DNA of 49,527 bases from a virus, in the IMG/VR virus record IMGVR_UViG_3300005826_000055, positions 1 through 49,527 of that record, one strand, 5' to 3'. A program made the position numbers and the translations under genes. Below the pieces are notes generated by a model that did not search any database, had not been told where the DNA came from, and saw only the letters and a program-made list of their open reading frames with translations. Below, piece by piece: positions 12,327-21,467 of the stretch (within the stretch, counting starts at the first letter, position 1; each line of letters begins with the position of its first letter).

Positions 12327-15143
12327 TTACGCAATATCCGTCCAAGTCAAACTGTGGTCCGTCGCCAGCTTCCCGCCTATCTCGTTTAGCTCGTCCGTGG
12401 TGAGTGCACCATCGTTGATCGCCAACTGACGGTATGTCCCCTTGGCGTACTCCGAACTTCCGCCGCCAATCACCCCCACGCTGACGCCGGTCATCGTCTC
12501 GGCGCCGGCACTTTCCACCTCGCCCGTCCCTCCATCCTGATAGACTGCGGACGACGCACCGTTGAAAACACCAAGGATCGTATGCAGCGTGCCATAGTCC
12601 GCCCCGATGGTCGTGGAAGCCGCCGTGCCGCCATCGATCCGCAGCAAGTCGCCAGTCGAGTTGACCTGCAAGGCTTGCTCGCTGGTCGCCGCAATGCCGT
12701 CCACAAGAACCTGGTCGGCCGAGTTGTCCGTGATGTTCATGGTCAAGAAGATCGTGTTCGGCTGACTCAGGGCACCAGCAAAAGCGGCAGATACCAGAGA
12801 GTCATCCACACCGTCATACTTCAGTCCGTAACCCGTGCTATCCGCTACCCGGACCACCTCCGGACGACTGTACAGCGATGTTTGAGTAAGGTCATTTCCG
12901 TTGGACGTCTGGTCGGACACCAAAGCAACCAGGCCGCTTACCGTGTGCCCCGCAGGAATCCCTGGCTCGTTCGATGGCGACCCGGTCTCTGTGAAGTCCA
13001 AGGAACCGACCTGATCCTCTCCCGCGCCGGTCACATTGTTTGCCGACAGATTCCACCAGCCAACACATGACTTCGCGTTGAGTTGATCGCTGCCGTCAAG
13101 AACCGTGGACAACGCACCGATTCCCGCCACGTACAGATCGTCCACATCGGCTTGTGCAAGCTGCGACGACCAGATCGACACCTCATCCAGCCTCCCTTGC
13201 AGTAAACCAGCCGCTTGATGCGACGATGCCAAGTTTTGCGTTCCTCGACTGCCGACGTCCGCAAACCACTGACCGTCGTCGTTCCCGGACACTGCCACCG
13301 ACGATCCATCTACCCAGGCCAAGTAAGCAGTGCCGCTAGACACAATCACAAGATGGTGCCAATCACCGTCCCGTAAATCCGTCGATCCGAACGTTGTTGC
13401 AGTTGCCGCACCACCACCTATGACACGATTGACCTCGGGGACGCCGTCCGTCAGGATCACCGAAAACTCGTTGTTCGCCGACGCGGTCTCTCCGGAATCA
13501 AACAGGTAGATCAACGCCCTGTCTGTCTGAGATGTTCGGAACCATAAAGATATCGATCCACTGGAGTCTGACGATCGATAGTTTGCCGACACATTGGTGA
13601 GGTAGTCAGACGACCCATCAAACTCAAGACAACGATCCTCGACTCCCGCCGTGGCGTTGACCGTCCCTGCTACCCTATCCGGACCTTGGGTCAAATAACC
13701 GTCTTCACTTGTGACTGTGTTGACATCTGTCAATGTGTAGCTGCCGTATGTATCGACCCGGTTTTGTCCGCTTGCCTCGTTTAGCTTCCAGAGATGGTCA
13801 GGAACGCCGGGATTATCAGGATGGGGATCGTTCGCCATTTCATAGGGCGAACGACCCTTGCCGTAGTTGTATAGCCAGAGATGATTGGCCTTCGTCAATG
13901 CGATCGGCCAAATCATCGCAAACTGTGCTCGACCCGTGTAATACTGCGAGTCATTCCAAGCACCGATACGGAACTCTGCCGCAGATCCTGGGCTCGCTTC
14001 TGTTGTGTCGAGGTTGCCTTCGGCACCATCGCAATAAGCTTTTGTACTGGTCGAACTAGCGAAGACGCCCGTGCCCATATGCCAGTTATCGTCCTGATAA
14101 TTGCCAGGAACAGCAGACGCCGTTGTCGTTACTGCCGCCTCCCGCTTCTTCGCCCCAAACGTGTCGTCCGCCAACAGATAGGTAATGTAGTAATCGGCAC
14201 CCGTTGCAATCTCATTGCTCATTAGGTTCGCCAAGACACCCGTATTCGATGAACGAAACCAGCAGACCATTGACAGGGGCATACCCGTTTGCGGACTCGA
14301 TGCCGTGTTCCGAAGTTGCTCCGAATTAGACCCAGTGAAAATGGCACAATCTCGCCCCGTGCCGGGAGTCAAATGCATCCCGTTCCCACTGACGTCGATC
14401 GCTACGTAATCCTTGTGATCCATTCCCCAGGCGGCCTTGATGTTGGCCGGATCAGGGCAGTTCGTCGCGCCCGCCGCGAACTGAACCACCAACTGATCGT
14501 ACGTTGGCTTGTTCGTCTGCATGTACGCCACTTCGGCATCCGACAGAGCCACGTTGAAGATCATCGCGTTCTGGATCGTGCCGTCAAAATACTCGGCCGG
14601 TGAAGACCTGGCTGTCCGACCGATGGAGGTCCGGTTGTACGTCGCCGTGATGCCAATAGACGTGGTTTTCTCGACCGCCGCCGCGTCATCCAAGTAAACC
14701 TTGCGGGATGTGGCCGACGTGAAGACGGCACACCCGAAACGCCAAGTGGAGCCCGTGGCCCCCCCCACACTCAATGCGTTATCCCCGGTGTTTCGATAGG
14801 ACTGCGCGGCCAGTTTCCCTGAAGTCACGATGAGTTGCTGGTAATCAAGCAGGGCATCCTTATCGCCCACCCAGATTAACGACCCAAGCGTGTCCGCTGT
14901 ATTAAACCAGCACAGCATGGTCATCGGGTAGGCAGAGACGGCCGCCGCTTCACGCTCCAGATAGTTCGAGCCGTCAAAGTCGTGGGCCTCGGACGAGAAC
15001 ATCGAAGACAGTGTCGTGAACGTGAAGCGAGCCGCCAGATTTGGATAATCGTCCCAACTGAATGGTGCGGCGGCTTCGACCGATTCTTCAACCTCAAGGA
15101 CAGGCGTAACACCCGTCGCCAATCCTAATTCCAAACCGTCCAT
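12327..15143 (-). CDS. Tail fibre or adhesin with four LamG/ConA-like domains
   Basis: About 938 residues. Four copies of a concanavalin/LamG-type sandwich are visible, at roughly residues 55-215, 255-430, 490-680 and 790-930. Each has a start such as CLEFDGSSDYL or CAIFTGSNSEQL, a central SISLWFRT-like or TMLCWFNT-like strand, a DGDWHHLVIV-like or STWRFGCAVF-like strand and a GRLDEVSIW-like or GTIQNAMIF-like end. These folds bind carbohydrates, so host-surface glycan recognition is likely. GGAGG precedes the ATG at 15143. The size, the position after the tail-tip genes and the repeated lectin fold support a receptor-binding fibre. The first two domains are closest to each other, suggesting internal duplication. 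Confidence 0.75.
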   Translation of the reverse strand: MDGLELGLATGVTPVLEVEESVEAAAPFSWDDYPNLAARFTFTTLSSMFSSEAHDFDGSNYLEREAAAVSAYPMTMLCWFNTADTLGSLIWVGDKDALLDYQQLIVTSGKLAAQSYRNTGDNALSVGGATGSTWRFGCAVFTSATSRKVYLDDAAAVEKTTSIGITATYNRTSIGRTARSSPAEYFDGTIQNAMIFNVALSDAEVAYMQTNKPTYDQLVVQFAAGATNCPDPANIKAAWGMDHKDYVAIDVSGNGMHLTPGTGRDCAIFTGSNSEQLRNTASSPQTGMPLSMVCWFRSSNTGVLANLMSNEIATGADYYITYLLADDTFGAKKREAAVTTTASAVPGNYQDDNWHMGTGVFASSTSTKAYCDGAEGNLDTTEASPGSAAEFRIGAWNDSQYYTGRAQFAMIWPIALTKANHLWLYNYGKGRSPYEMANDPHPDNPGVPDHLWKLNEASGQNRVDTYGSYTLTDVNTVTSEDGYLTQGPDRVAGTVNATAGVEDRCLEFDGSSDYLTNVSANYRSSDSSGSISLWFRTSQTDRALIYLFDSGETASANNEFSVILTDGVPEVNRVIGGGAATATTFGSTDLRDGDWHHLVIVSSGTAYLAWVDGSSVAVSGNDDGQWFADVGSRGTQNLASSHQAAGLLQGRLDEVSIWSSQLAQADVDDLYVAGIGALSTVLDGSDQLNAKSCVGWWNLSANNVTGAGEDQVGSLDFTETGSPSNEPGIPAGHTVSGLVALVSDQTSNGNDLTQTSLYSRPEVVRVADSTGYGLKYDGVDDSLVSAAFAGALSQPNTIFLTMNITDNSADQVLVDGIAATSEQALQVNSTGDLLRIDGGTAASTTIGADYGTLHTILGVFNGASSAVYQDGGTGEVESAGAETMTGVSVGVIGGGSSEYAKGTYRQLAINDGALTTDELNEIGGKLATDHSLTWTDIA

Positions 15144-15158
15144 CACATCCTCCGATGA

Positions 15159-15479
15159 CTACATGGGCGCGGCGCCGGTGATCGCAACGACACCCCAAGC
15201 AACTTCGGCTGTCGCGGCATCCGTAGCAGAGAAGGCTTGACACTCCTTCAACTTCCCATCGCCAAACCGAATGACCGTCGTCTTCCCCGGCGCGAGATGG
15301 AGCCCGGTATTGGATGACGAATGAACTCCGGTGACCTGAATTTTCGCCGCAGAAGACGCAGCAGCACCAAGGTTCCACACCTGGATGGAGGTTGCGCCCC
15401 TCACGCCAGTCTCGCTGTAGATCGTGCCGCCATCGTTGTCGACGGTTCCCGTGCCGCCGGTGCCTGCTGTTACAGCCAT
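15159..15479 (-). CDS. Small beta-rich structural protein, unknown
   Basis: 106 residues, Gly/Thr/Ala-rich with alternating hydrophobic pattern (SIQVWNLGAAASSAAKIQV, then GKTTVIRFGDGKLKECQAF). It probably folds as a small beta-sandwich. The ATG has AAGGGG upstream. It directly precedes the fibre gene, so an accessory fibre or tail-tip component is likely. No family recognised. Confidence 0.55.
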   Translation of the reverse strand: MAVTAGTGGTGTVDNDGGTIYSETGVRGATSIQVWNLGAAASSAAKIQVTGVHSSSNTGLHLAPGKTTVIRFGDGKLKECQAFSATDAATAEVAWGVVAITGAAPM

Positions 15480-15508
15480 GGTAGACCCCTTAGAATTGGC
15501 ATGTCGTA

Positions 15509-15550
15509 TCGATCCCGATGGTCGCCAGTATAACGCACAACCGGGATCGA
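15509..15550. repeat. Inverted repeat in the promoter region of the glycosyltransferase pair
   Basis: TCGATCCCG (15509-15517) and CGGGATCGA (15542-15550) are perfect 9-bp arms 24 bases apart. They lie between the leftward gene at 15479 and the rightward gene at 15587. TATAAC lies between the arms (about 15530). This could be an operator that controls the rightward glycosyltransferase genes. Confidence 0.6.
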
Positions 15551-15586
15551 CAGAACTTTAAGATCCACATCGCACGGAGGTGAACC

Positions 15587-16417
15587 ATGAAACCGCGCGT
15601 GCTCGTCTCTCTTCCATTGTACGGTGGCGCCTGCTATGACCGCTTCCTAAGCAGCTTCAATGATCTGCTCAATTGGGGCAACCAGACTGGAACTACATTC
15701 ATCCTTCAGGTGATCTCCAACGAATCCCTACTGCCACGGGCGAGGAATCTGGGGGTCCAGAAACTCCTGGAACACCGCGAGGAGTTCACTCACATCCTGT
15801 TCGTGGATGGGGATATGGGATTCAAGCCGTACCGTTTCGAGCGGCTACTCCAATGGGACAAGCCAATGGTTGGCTGCCCTGGCCCGGTGAAATACATCTA
15901 TTGGGACCATGTCTACGAAGCTGCCCTGAAGGGGAAGGACCTCCAATCGTTCGCCCTGCGATACGCGGTCAACTTCCTCGGCGGTGACGGATTCCAAGCC
16001 ACCAACGGATTTGCGAAGGTGCGAGACCTGGGGTGCTGTTTCTTCCTGGCGAAGAAGGAGGCCATCATCGAGATGGCCGACCGCTACCCTGATCTGCGAT
16101 GTCACTCCATGTCCCACGTCAACGGCCAGTCGGTACCTGGAGAGAACTGCTACACGTTCTTCGATACCGCGAAGGATGAGAACGGCCGATATTTGGAATG
16201 CGACCATGCATTCATGCACCGATGGCGGACGATGGGCGAAGGCCATGACATTTGGGCCGAAATGACCGGCGATCTCGTTCACGTCGGCATGTACCACTTC
16301 AAAGGTTCCATGTCGGAGTATTACTTTGGGGAAGAGATGGCCACGCAAGTGTCGGCCGTGACGACTAGATGGGGATCCGAATTGCCAGAAAAAGAGGAGG
16401 CCGCAGCCAATGGCTAA
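15587..16417 (+). CDS. GT-A fold glycosyltransferase
   Basis: 276 residues. The N-terminal half reads as a nucleotide-sugar transferase: LVSLPLYGG near residue 5, RARN near 51-54 and FVDGDMGF at 72-79, where DGD is the metal-binding DxD motif. The family transfers sugars from nucleotide donors to glycans or proteins. GGAGGTGA lies upstream of the ATG. The gene is rightward within the leftward tail region and overlaps the next gene by 8 bases, so the two form one unit. Targets may be host surface glycans (superinfection exclusion) or virion proteins. Confidence 0.7.
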   Translation: MKPRVLVSLPLYGGACYDRFLSSFNDLLNWGNQTGTTFILQVISNESLLPRARNLGVQKLLEHREEFTHILFVDGDMGFKPYRFERLLQWDKPMVGCPGPVKYIYWDHVYEAALKGKDLQSFALRYAVNFLGGDGFQATNGFAKVRDLGCCFFLAKKEAIIEMADRYPDLRCHSMSHVNGQSVPGENCYTFFDTAKDENGRYLECDHAFMHRWRTMGEGHDIWAEMTGDLVHVGMYHFKGSMSEYYFGEEMATQVSAVTTRWGSELPEKEEAAANG

Positions 16418-17306
16418 GTTTCACATTACTACGATTCGCGAACCGCAGAACATGTTTCCAATGTGCTTCCGCGAGATGGCCCGACTTCTTCAGTGGGGAC
16501 TGGAGAGTGCCGGCCACGAGGTGACTCGGGCAGAGAATTCGTTCCAAGAGGGCCGGACGAACATCATCTTCGGTTTTCACGAGTGGTTCAAACCCACGGA
16601 GAATCCGCTGGCTTACATCCGGGACTACGACTGCATCATCTACCAGGCCGAGCAGTTGGCCCCCGGCGGCCGACAGATGCCCGACTGGTACTTTGGAGCC
16701 CTGCACCACTGCAAGGCTGTCTGGGACTACTCACAGGACAACGTCGACATTGCCCACCGCAACGGGATTACGTCCATCCACGTCCCGCCAGCGTGGCACC
16801 CCAAGTACACCCCCATCGACAACGTGGGAGACCAGCAGGACATCGACGTTCTGTTCATGGGCGCCCTGAACGGCCGGCGGTCGTTTGCCGTCCAGCTCCT
16901 CGGTCACCTATTCGATGAGGTCCACGTCCTGCAGTCCACCTGGGGTATGGAGCGGGACGAATTCATGGCTCGCGCGAAGATTCTTCTCAACGTCCACTTC
17001 TACAAATCACAGACACTGGAGTTGCTACGAATCTCCCACGCCCTGAACAGCGGCATTCCAGTCGTCAGTGAGGAATCACCAAGCAACCCATGGCCAAATG
17101 CGATTGAAGCGGTGCCTTACGAGGGGCTCGCCAGAAAGGTGATGGAACTACTCCATTCACCGAACGAGCTGATTGAGCTCGGCCTTCGAGGACAAGAGGT
17201 TTTTCACTCTACAAGCATGACTGACGTCGTGACCCAGGCGTTAGACACCGAACCGGCCGCTACACAAGAGGATCTGCCTCAACCAGTGTCAGCACCGCTT
17301 CCGTGA
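16410..17306 (+). CDS. GT-B fold glycosyltransferase, CgeB/DUF3880-like
   Basis: 298 residues. It has the pattern of the CgeB-like family: an N-terminal acceptor domain with FHEWFKP and YDCIIYQAEQL, then the donor-domain segment DVLFMGALNGRR, the ARAKILLNVHFYKS stretch, and LRISHALNSGIPVVSEES, in which the E/S-rich loop contacts the nucleotide sugar. The acceptor is unknown. It is translated from an overlap with the upstream GT-A gene and ends 47 bases inside the 3' end of the convergent leftward gene (17260-18141). Confidence 0.7.
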   Translation: MAKFHITTIREPQNMFPMCFREMARLLQWGLESAGHEVTRAENSFQEGRTNIIFGFHEWFKPTENPLAYIRDYDCIIYQAEQLAPGGRQMPDWYFGALHHCKAVWDYSQDNVDIAHRNGITSIHVPPAWHPKYTPIDNVGDQQDIDVLFMGALNGRRSFAVQLLGHLFDEVHVLQSTWGMERDEFMARAKILLNVHFYKSQTLELLRISHALNSGIPVVSEESPSNPWPNAIEAVPYEGLARKVMELLHSPNELIELGLRGQEVFHSTSMTDVVTQALDTEPAATQEDLPQPVSAPLP

Positions 17307-18141
17307 TGTTTATGTCGACTGTGTTGAATACCCAGAGTTCGTAACGGTCACTGGCCGAGGCTGTCGAGTAATCAACTATCTCACTCGCCACAAACCGGGT
17401 CTTAGGGAATACCCCGTCAGTGCCGAGCACGGACTGATTGGCCCATGTTGGGTTCTGAATCGAACCATTCCGCCGGATCGAGAACTGAACGGCCCCGACA
17501 ACGGTAAAGGTTGCTGACGCCCCTGTATCGGTGTGGGCGTACACCGCGTTGGCGGTGACCAGCAGAGTTGGCGCCGCTTCACTACAGTCGATCCCGTCGT
17601 TTACTGTGTCTGCCGACAGAATCCCTCCATTGTCCGATCCGCCCGTGAACGTCACCTGCCTCCAGGTACTGTCCCCAGTGAATGACTGGGTGGAGGAGTC
17701 GTTGACTTGCCCCCAGTCAGGCAACTGGGCTGGGGCGCTCGTGCCAGCAGCAACCTGGACAACTTCACCCAACAGCAGGCCGCGATTGTTCGGCTTGTTC
17801 CCGAAGGAATAAAACCCTTCGCCACTCGTGCTCAATGTCCATTCACCGTCGACCGGCCCCACCTGCGTTCCGTAACTCGGCGCGCTCTCATGGGCGGCGA
17901 TTGCTTGTTGACTGAACGTGCATTCGCCGATCTGGTTGGCGCCGACAGCTGCAGCACCATTGATCGGGTAATACTTCTGCTGGGTTGAGTTTGGTTTCTC
18001 CACGGTGAAGAATGGCTCGCCATTGCGAGCGGTCGTCCCCGTCACCCGCAACACGGAGTACGGCGGGATGGTCTCGCCACTGTTGTTGACAAACTTCACC
18101 CAGAGGCATTTGTCGAGTTCAGTATGTTCGCCAAGTGGCAT
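17260..18141 (-). CDS. Tail-tip or fibre-associated beta protein
   Basis: 293 residues from the ATG at 18141, two bases after the stop of the tail-hub gene. The N-terminal 130 residues resemble the conserved phage head/tail fibre base (CLWVKFVNNSGETIPPYSVL, then YPINGAAAVGANQIGECTF), followed by a Thr/Ser/Gly-rich beta domain with FTGGSDNGGILSADTVNDG. It probably connects the tail tip with receptor-binding proteins. Its last 47 bases overlap the convergent glycosyltransferase gene. Confidence 0.6.
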   Translation of the reverse strand: MPLGEHTELDKCLWVKFVNNSGETIPPYSVLRVTGTTARNGEPFFTVEKPNSTQQKYYPINGAAAVGANQIGECTFSQQAIAAHESAPSYGTQVGPVDGEWTLSTSGEGFYSFGNKPNNRGLLLGEVVQVAAGTSAPAQLPDWGQVNDSSTQSFTGDSTWRQVTFTGGSDNGGILSADTVNDGIDCSEAAPTLLVTANAVYAHTDTGASATFTVVGAVQFSIRRNGSIQNPTWANQSVLGTDGVFPKTRFVASEIVDYSTASASDRYELWVFNTVDINITEAVLTLVEADPLV

Positions 18142-18142
18142 G

Positions 18143-20086
18143 CTACGGATCCTCTTGTTCTCTGGCCAACCGACGTGCCCACGTCCGCTCCGACGCCACG
18201 GTAACCTTGTCTCGCAACTTGCGGACGGCTGCACTCTGTCGCAGGATGGCGAGGTTCGCCTGACCGTAGCCCGGCACGTCCTGATCGAAGTCGACCATGG
18301 TGCGAATCGGCGCCGTGCTATCGGTCACGTCGATCTGGAATGACACCTGACGGAGAGCCCCGTCGAGTTGGATCTGCGGATAGAAGCCCGCGTACTCGAT
18401 TCGGACCGGACGGTCGCCCGAGAACGTGCTGGCAATCACATCGAAATGCTCATCGGTGAGTTTCTTGACCGCCGGGTCGTTCGTGTCGACCCTGACGTCC
18501 TGGAACCGTGTTCCCAAGAAGACGGCCTCGCGGACCGGCGTGATGTCGGGCCGTCGAATGATGAGCGGCTCCGTGTTAAGGTGCGGCTGCGGGAGGCTCC
18601 GGAAGTATTGCTCCACCTTCCATGTCCCGAAGTAGTCCCGCCAGTTGAAGGCAGCGCGTAATCGCAGCTCTGCCGGCGCGTACCAATTGTCGGCATCCAA
18701 CTGAGCAATGCCCGCCTGATTCGTAAACTTGACGATCCCCTTCCGAGTGTCGAGATAGTAGTCGTAGTTGGCTATCATCTTCTCGGTCTTCTCGACGGCC
18801 CCGTTTCGCCCCTTTTGGGTGATTGGCAACGGCACAACTCCCGAGATGTTGTTGTCCGTCCCAATGGAGAACTTTCCATAGACCACCGGCGGCTTGGTGA
18901 CTACGAATTTGTCCTCCACCGTGGTAGCTGCCATCGCATTGTGGATTGGCGTAATCTCCTTGACGTTCTCGATGTCGTACCATTGAATGTTGCCGTCTTC
19001 GTCCTTGAACTGCGATGGGAACCGGAACGGGGTCTTGATGCGGTACCACTTGAACACCGAGCCGGTCGCGAGTTTTCGTTGCTCTTCGTCCAATTCGGCG
19101 GCATTGGAGATGCCGGTGGCCTGGCCCCAGATGCCATTAGGTCCACCGAAACCACCGTCAGATCGATTCTTGTCTGGTGCGTAGGAGAGCTCGTTAAGAG
19201 CCTTGACGGCTCCGTCCGTATCCAGCCCGCACGCCTCCAACTCAAAGTCCCACTGGAACATCGTCGGGGCGGTGATGATCATCAGGCGATCCGGTCGCTC
19301 GTTGTTGTCGACAGATTCGGAGTAGCTGATGACTGGCATAACATCGGGCAGTGGCGGATTATCTCCACCGCCGTAGAGCCTCGCGAGTCTCTGCGCGCGA
19401 CGGTCGGCAGCCCGGTCTTGAGGATTTTCCCATTCCTTCTTCTGTGCGGTATCCCCGATGGATTGCCCGAGCCGCCAGATCTTCACCCGGTTGTCCCAGT
19501 CCATGACGACCCGGCAACCGAACTGCTGGCAGAGTTGATCCAGTTCCTGGGCTGGATTGTCCCACATCCACTGGACCTCTGGACCTTCGCCTTCAGGCAG
19601 CGCGTCAACCTGTTCATTGAAACTGTTCCCAGACAGCTCTCTCATGTCGATGAGGAGCCGCTGGGCCATCCGGCGGATTGTCATGCTCCTGGACCACTCG
19701 CGGCGACGAACTCTCAGCTCCTCGCCTGGCGCGATAAGCTGGCCTCCGAAGTTGGTCCTGTTGAAGTGGCCGGTCGCGTAGCCGTACCGCCACTTCCACC
19801 GCTTATCGAACAAGATCAGAGTGCTCACGAGATTGTCGCGGTTGAGAACCATGCTGGTGGCGTCGATGACGCATTCCTTCATTTCCAGCACGGCACCGTC
19901 GTACTCGACCCGTAGAGTGCCCTGTCTGCCGCCGTACGCCACGTTTGCGGGGTCGAACGGCACGACGTCGAGTCTTATGCCATTCGGAGCTACGCCGTGC
20001 GAACGGGCCACCACGGCCCGTATGACGGCAATCGGAGCCAAGCCAGTCCGGTCGCGGATGAACTGCACCTTGGGAGGATTGGGCAT
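18143..20086 (-). CDS. Tail hub / baseplate-like protein
   Basis: 647 residues. The order (after tape measure and distal tail-like genes, before fibre genes) and the content suggest the tail-tip hub. The N-terminal region has GIRLDVVPFDPANVAYGG and LILFDKRWKWRYG, like phage hub proteins; ELDQLCQQFGCRVVMDWDNR near residue 180 recalls the D-domain pattern of gp27-like hubs. The C-terminus is a charged helix ending RRLAREQEDP. GAGGGG lies upstream of the ATG, and the gene is the first behind control element copy 2. Confidence 0.6.
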   Translation of the reverse strand: MPNPPKVQFIRDRTGLAPIAVIRAVVARSHGVAPNGIRLDVVPFDPANVAYGGRQGTLRVEYDGAVLEMKECVIDATSMVLNRDNLVSTLILFDKRWKWRYGYATGHFNRTNFGGQLIAPGEELRVRRREWSRSMTIRRMAQRLLIDMRELSGNSFNEQVDALPEGEGPEVQWMWDNPAQELDQLCQQFGCRVVMDWDNRVKIWRLGQSIGDTAQKKEWENPQDRAADRRAQRLARLYGGGDNPPLPDVMPVISYSESVDNNERPDRLMIITAPTMFQWDFELEACGLDTDGAVKALNELSYAPDKNRSDGGFGGPNGIWGQATGISNAAELDEEQRKLATGSVFKWYRIKTPFRFPSQFKDEDGNIQWYDIENVKEITPIHNAMAATTVEDKFVVTKPPVVYGKFSIGTDNNISGVVPLPITQKGRNGAVEKTEKMIANYDYYLDTRKGIVKFTNQAGIAQLDADNWYAPAELRLRAAFNWRDYFGTWKVEQYFRSLPQPHLNTEPLIIRRPDITPVREAVFLGTRFQDVRVDTNDPAVKKLTDEHFDVIASTFSGDRPVRIEYAGFYPQIQLDGALRQVSFQIDVTDSTAPIRTMVDFDQDVPGYGQANLAILRQSAAVRKLRDKVTVASERTWARRLAREQEDP

Positions 20087-20105
20087 CGCACCCCTCTACA
20101 GACAA

Positions 20106-20134
20106 AAATTACAGATGTCGCACGACACCCCCTC
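20106..20134 (-). promoter_or_regulatory. Control element copy 2: G-box, palindrome, -10 (leftward)
   Basis: Leftward GAGGGG (20134-20129), 17-bp spacer with GGTGTCGTGCGACATC (one base off the perfect palindrome), then TAATTT (20111-20106). The ATG of the tail-hub gene follows 20 bases later. The element starts two bases after the stop of the upstream gene (20137). The -10 is the weakest of the four copies. Confidence 0.75.
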
Positions 20135-20136
20135 TA

Positions 20137-21459
20137 TCAGGCGGTGGCCGCTCGTGTGATTCGGAAATCGGTCCCCAACTCAAGGTTGGTCATATCGGAG
20201 ACCTCATTGTTGTCGATCCGCAGATTCGTCACCACCTTGTTCGGATCGACGATGCGGCTGTTGTTCGAATACCGCTCGATCGGATTCGTCACCGTCTTGG
20301 CATCTGCGTCCTGGCTGAAGTCAAGCACACCGGCGCCGCCAACTTTAGGACTAGCCAATGTGCCTGTACTCTTCCAGATCACCTGACCGCCCTGAACGTC
20401 GAGGAAGGTGACGCCGATGTTCCCGTGGAACTCCACGACGCCAGCACGGCTGACGCAACTCGCCACTGTTCCACCGTCCGTGTTGACGAACCGGAGCTCG
20501 CCGCCACTCTTGTTGATGTTGTCGATCCGGCCTTTGGTGCCCACGTAGACCAACGCATCAGTCGCCACCTGAGTATTGTACGTCATCTCTAGCGTTGCCA
20601 CCGACGCCGAGTTGCTCGCGGTCGCGGCAAGGGACAGGGATCCCTGACGAATCGCTACCGTCGCGCCAGCCATGTTGACCAAATCGACCGCTGCCTTGGT
20701 GCCACTCTCGGCCGAGGCAGTGAAGTTGATCACCGCTTGGACCGCTGTCGTCGACGGGTCGAGGTTGATGCGTGGAGACCCGTTCCCAGGACCACCACCA
20801 ATCACGATCCCTCTCGCGGCCGTGGTCGGAATGATCGCCAAGTGGCGCTGGCGGTATTCGTCATAGTTGTTCGCGTTCCTCGGCGCCAACCCAATGCGAC
20901 CAGTGAAGCTAGAGTCGATCTGGATCGTGCAGTTGGTGACCGAATACTGACTCAACCCGTAGAGACAATCGATGGCCGAATCTTGAAAGACGATCTGATC
21001 TGCAGCCACCGGAACAGCACCCGTGCTCCAGTTGTCGTCATTGTCAAAATGGTTGGGTCCCGTCGCAGCCGTCGTGGTTGTCGCCGAGATGTCGCCGGTC
21101 GATGCGGTTGACGGCGTGGGCCAGGTTGTCGTGAATGGCATCCCTGCCGTATTGCCTTCGAGAACGACCTCCGTCGCCGTATTGCTGGCAGTGATCTCGG
21201 TCAGCTCAGGCAACTCCTGTCCACCGAAGTTACGAGTCTCGGTGCCAACCAGACTGTCAGTCTTTGACGTGGCGTTGATCGCCGCAGTGACTGCTTCCGC
21301 CACATCCGCGACAGTCGTTGCCGCGCCGATAGTGACCACCAGCCGGCTACCGTTGATCTCCAGGTAGGCCTCGTCGCCTGCCGTCCACGTTCCACTGACG
21401 GTTGCTGTGTCCACCTGCTTGATTCCGACCGCCGTGCCTCGCCAAACTTTAACTGCCAT
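20137..21459 (-). CDS. Beta-rich tail-associated protein with NWST motif
   Basis: 440 residues. The first 120 residues contain strands such as DEAYLEINGSRLVVTIGAAT, followed by the motif DNDDNWSTGAVPVAADQIVF and then a long Thr/Ala/Gly-rich beta domain that looks like a parallel beta-helix. The NWS...P...D..VF motif is common in autotransporter-like beta-helix proteins of Planctomycetes and Verrucomicrobia and recurs in the protein at 28406-29881. A tail fibre or adhesin role is likely. GAGGTGA precedes the ATG. It is the last gene of the unit that starts at control element copy 3. Confidence 0.55.
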   Translation of the reverse strand: MAVKVWRGTAVGIKQVDTATVSGTWTAGDEAYLEINGSRLVVTIGAATTVADVAEAVTAAINATSKTDSLVGTETRNFGGQELPELTEITASNTATEVVLEGNTAGMPFTTTWPTPSTASTGDISATTTTAATGPNHFDNDDNWSTGAVPVAADQIVFQDSAIDCLYGLSQYSVTNCTIQIDSSFTGRIGLAPRNANNYDEYRQRHLAIIPTTAARGIVIGGGPGNGSPRINLDPSTTAVQAVINFTASAESGTKAAVDLVNMAGATVAIRQGSLSLAATASNSASVATLEMTYNTQVATDALVYVGTKGRIDNINKSGGELRFVNTDGGTVASCVSRAGVVEFHGNIGVTFLDVQGGQVIWKSTGTLASPKVGGAGVLDFSQDADAKTVTNPIERYSNNSRIVDPNKVVTNLRIDNNEVSDMTNLELGTDFRITRAATA

Positions 21460-21467
21460 GTGTCACC

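Noticed and set aside
11497-12429. Rightward open frame of 310 codons across 11734
   Set aside because: It reads through the terminator at 11772-11813 and lies opposite the leftward membrane protein; no ribosome site.
18815-19915. Rightward open frame of 366 codons opposite the tail-hub gene
   Set aside because: Antisense shadow of a well-supported structural gene, with Val/Leu/Arg/Asp-rich low-specificity composition and no ribosome site.
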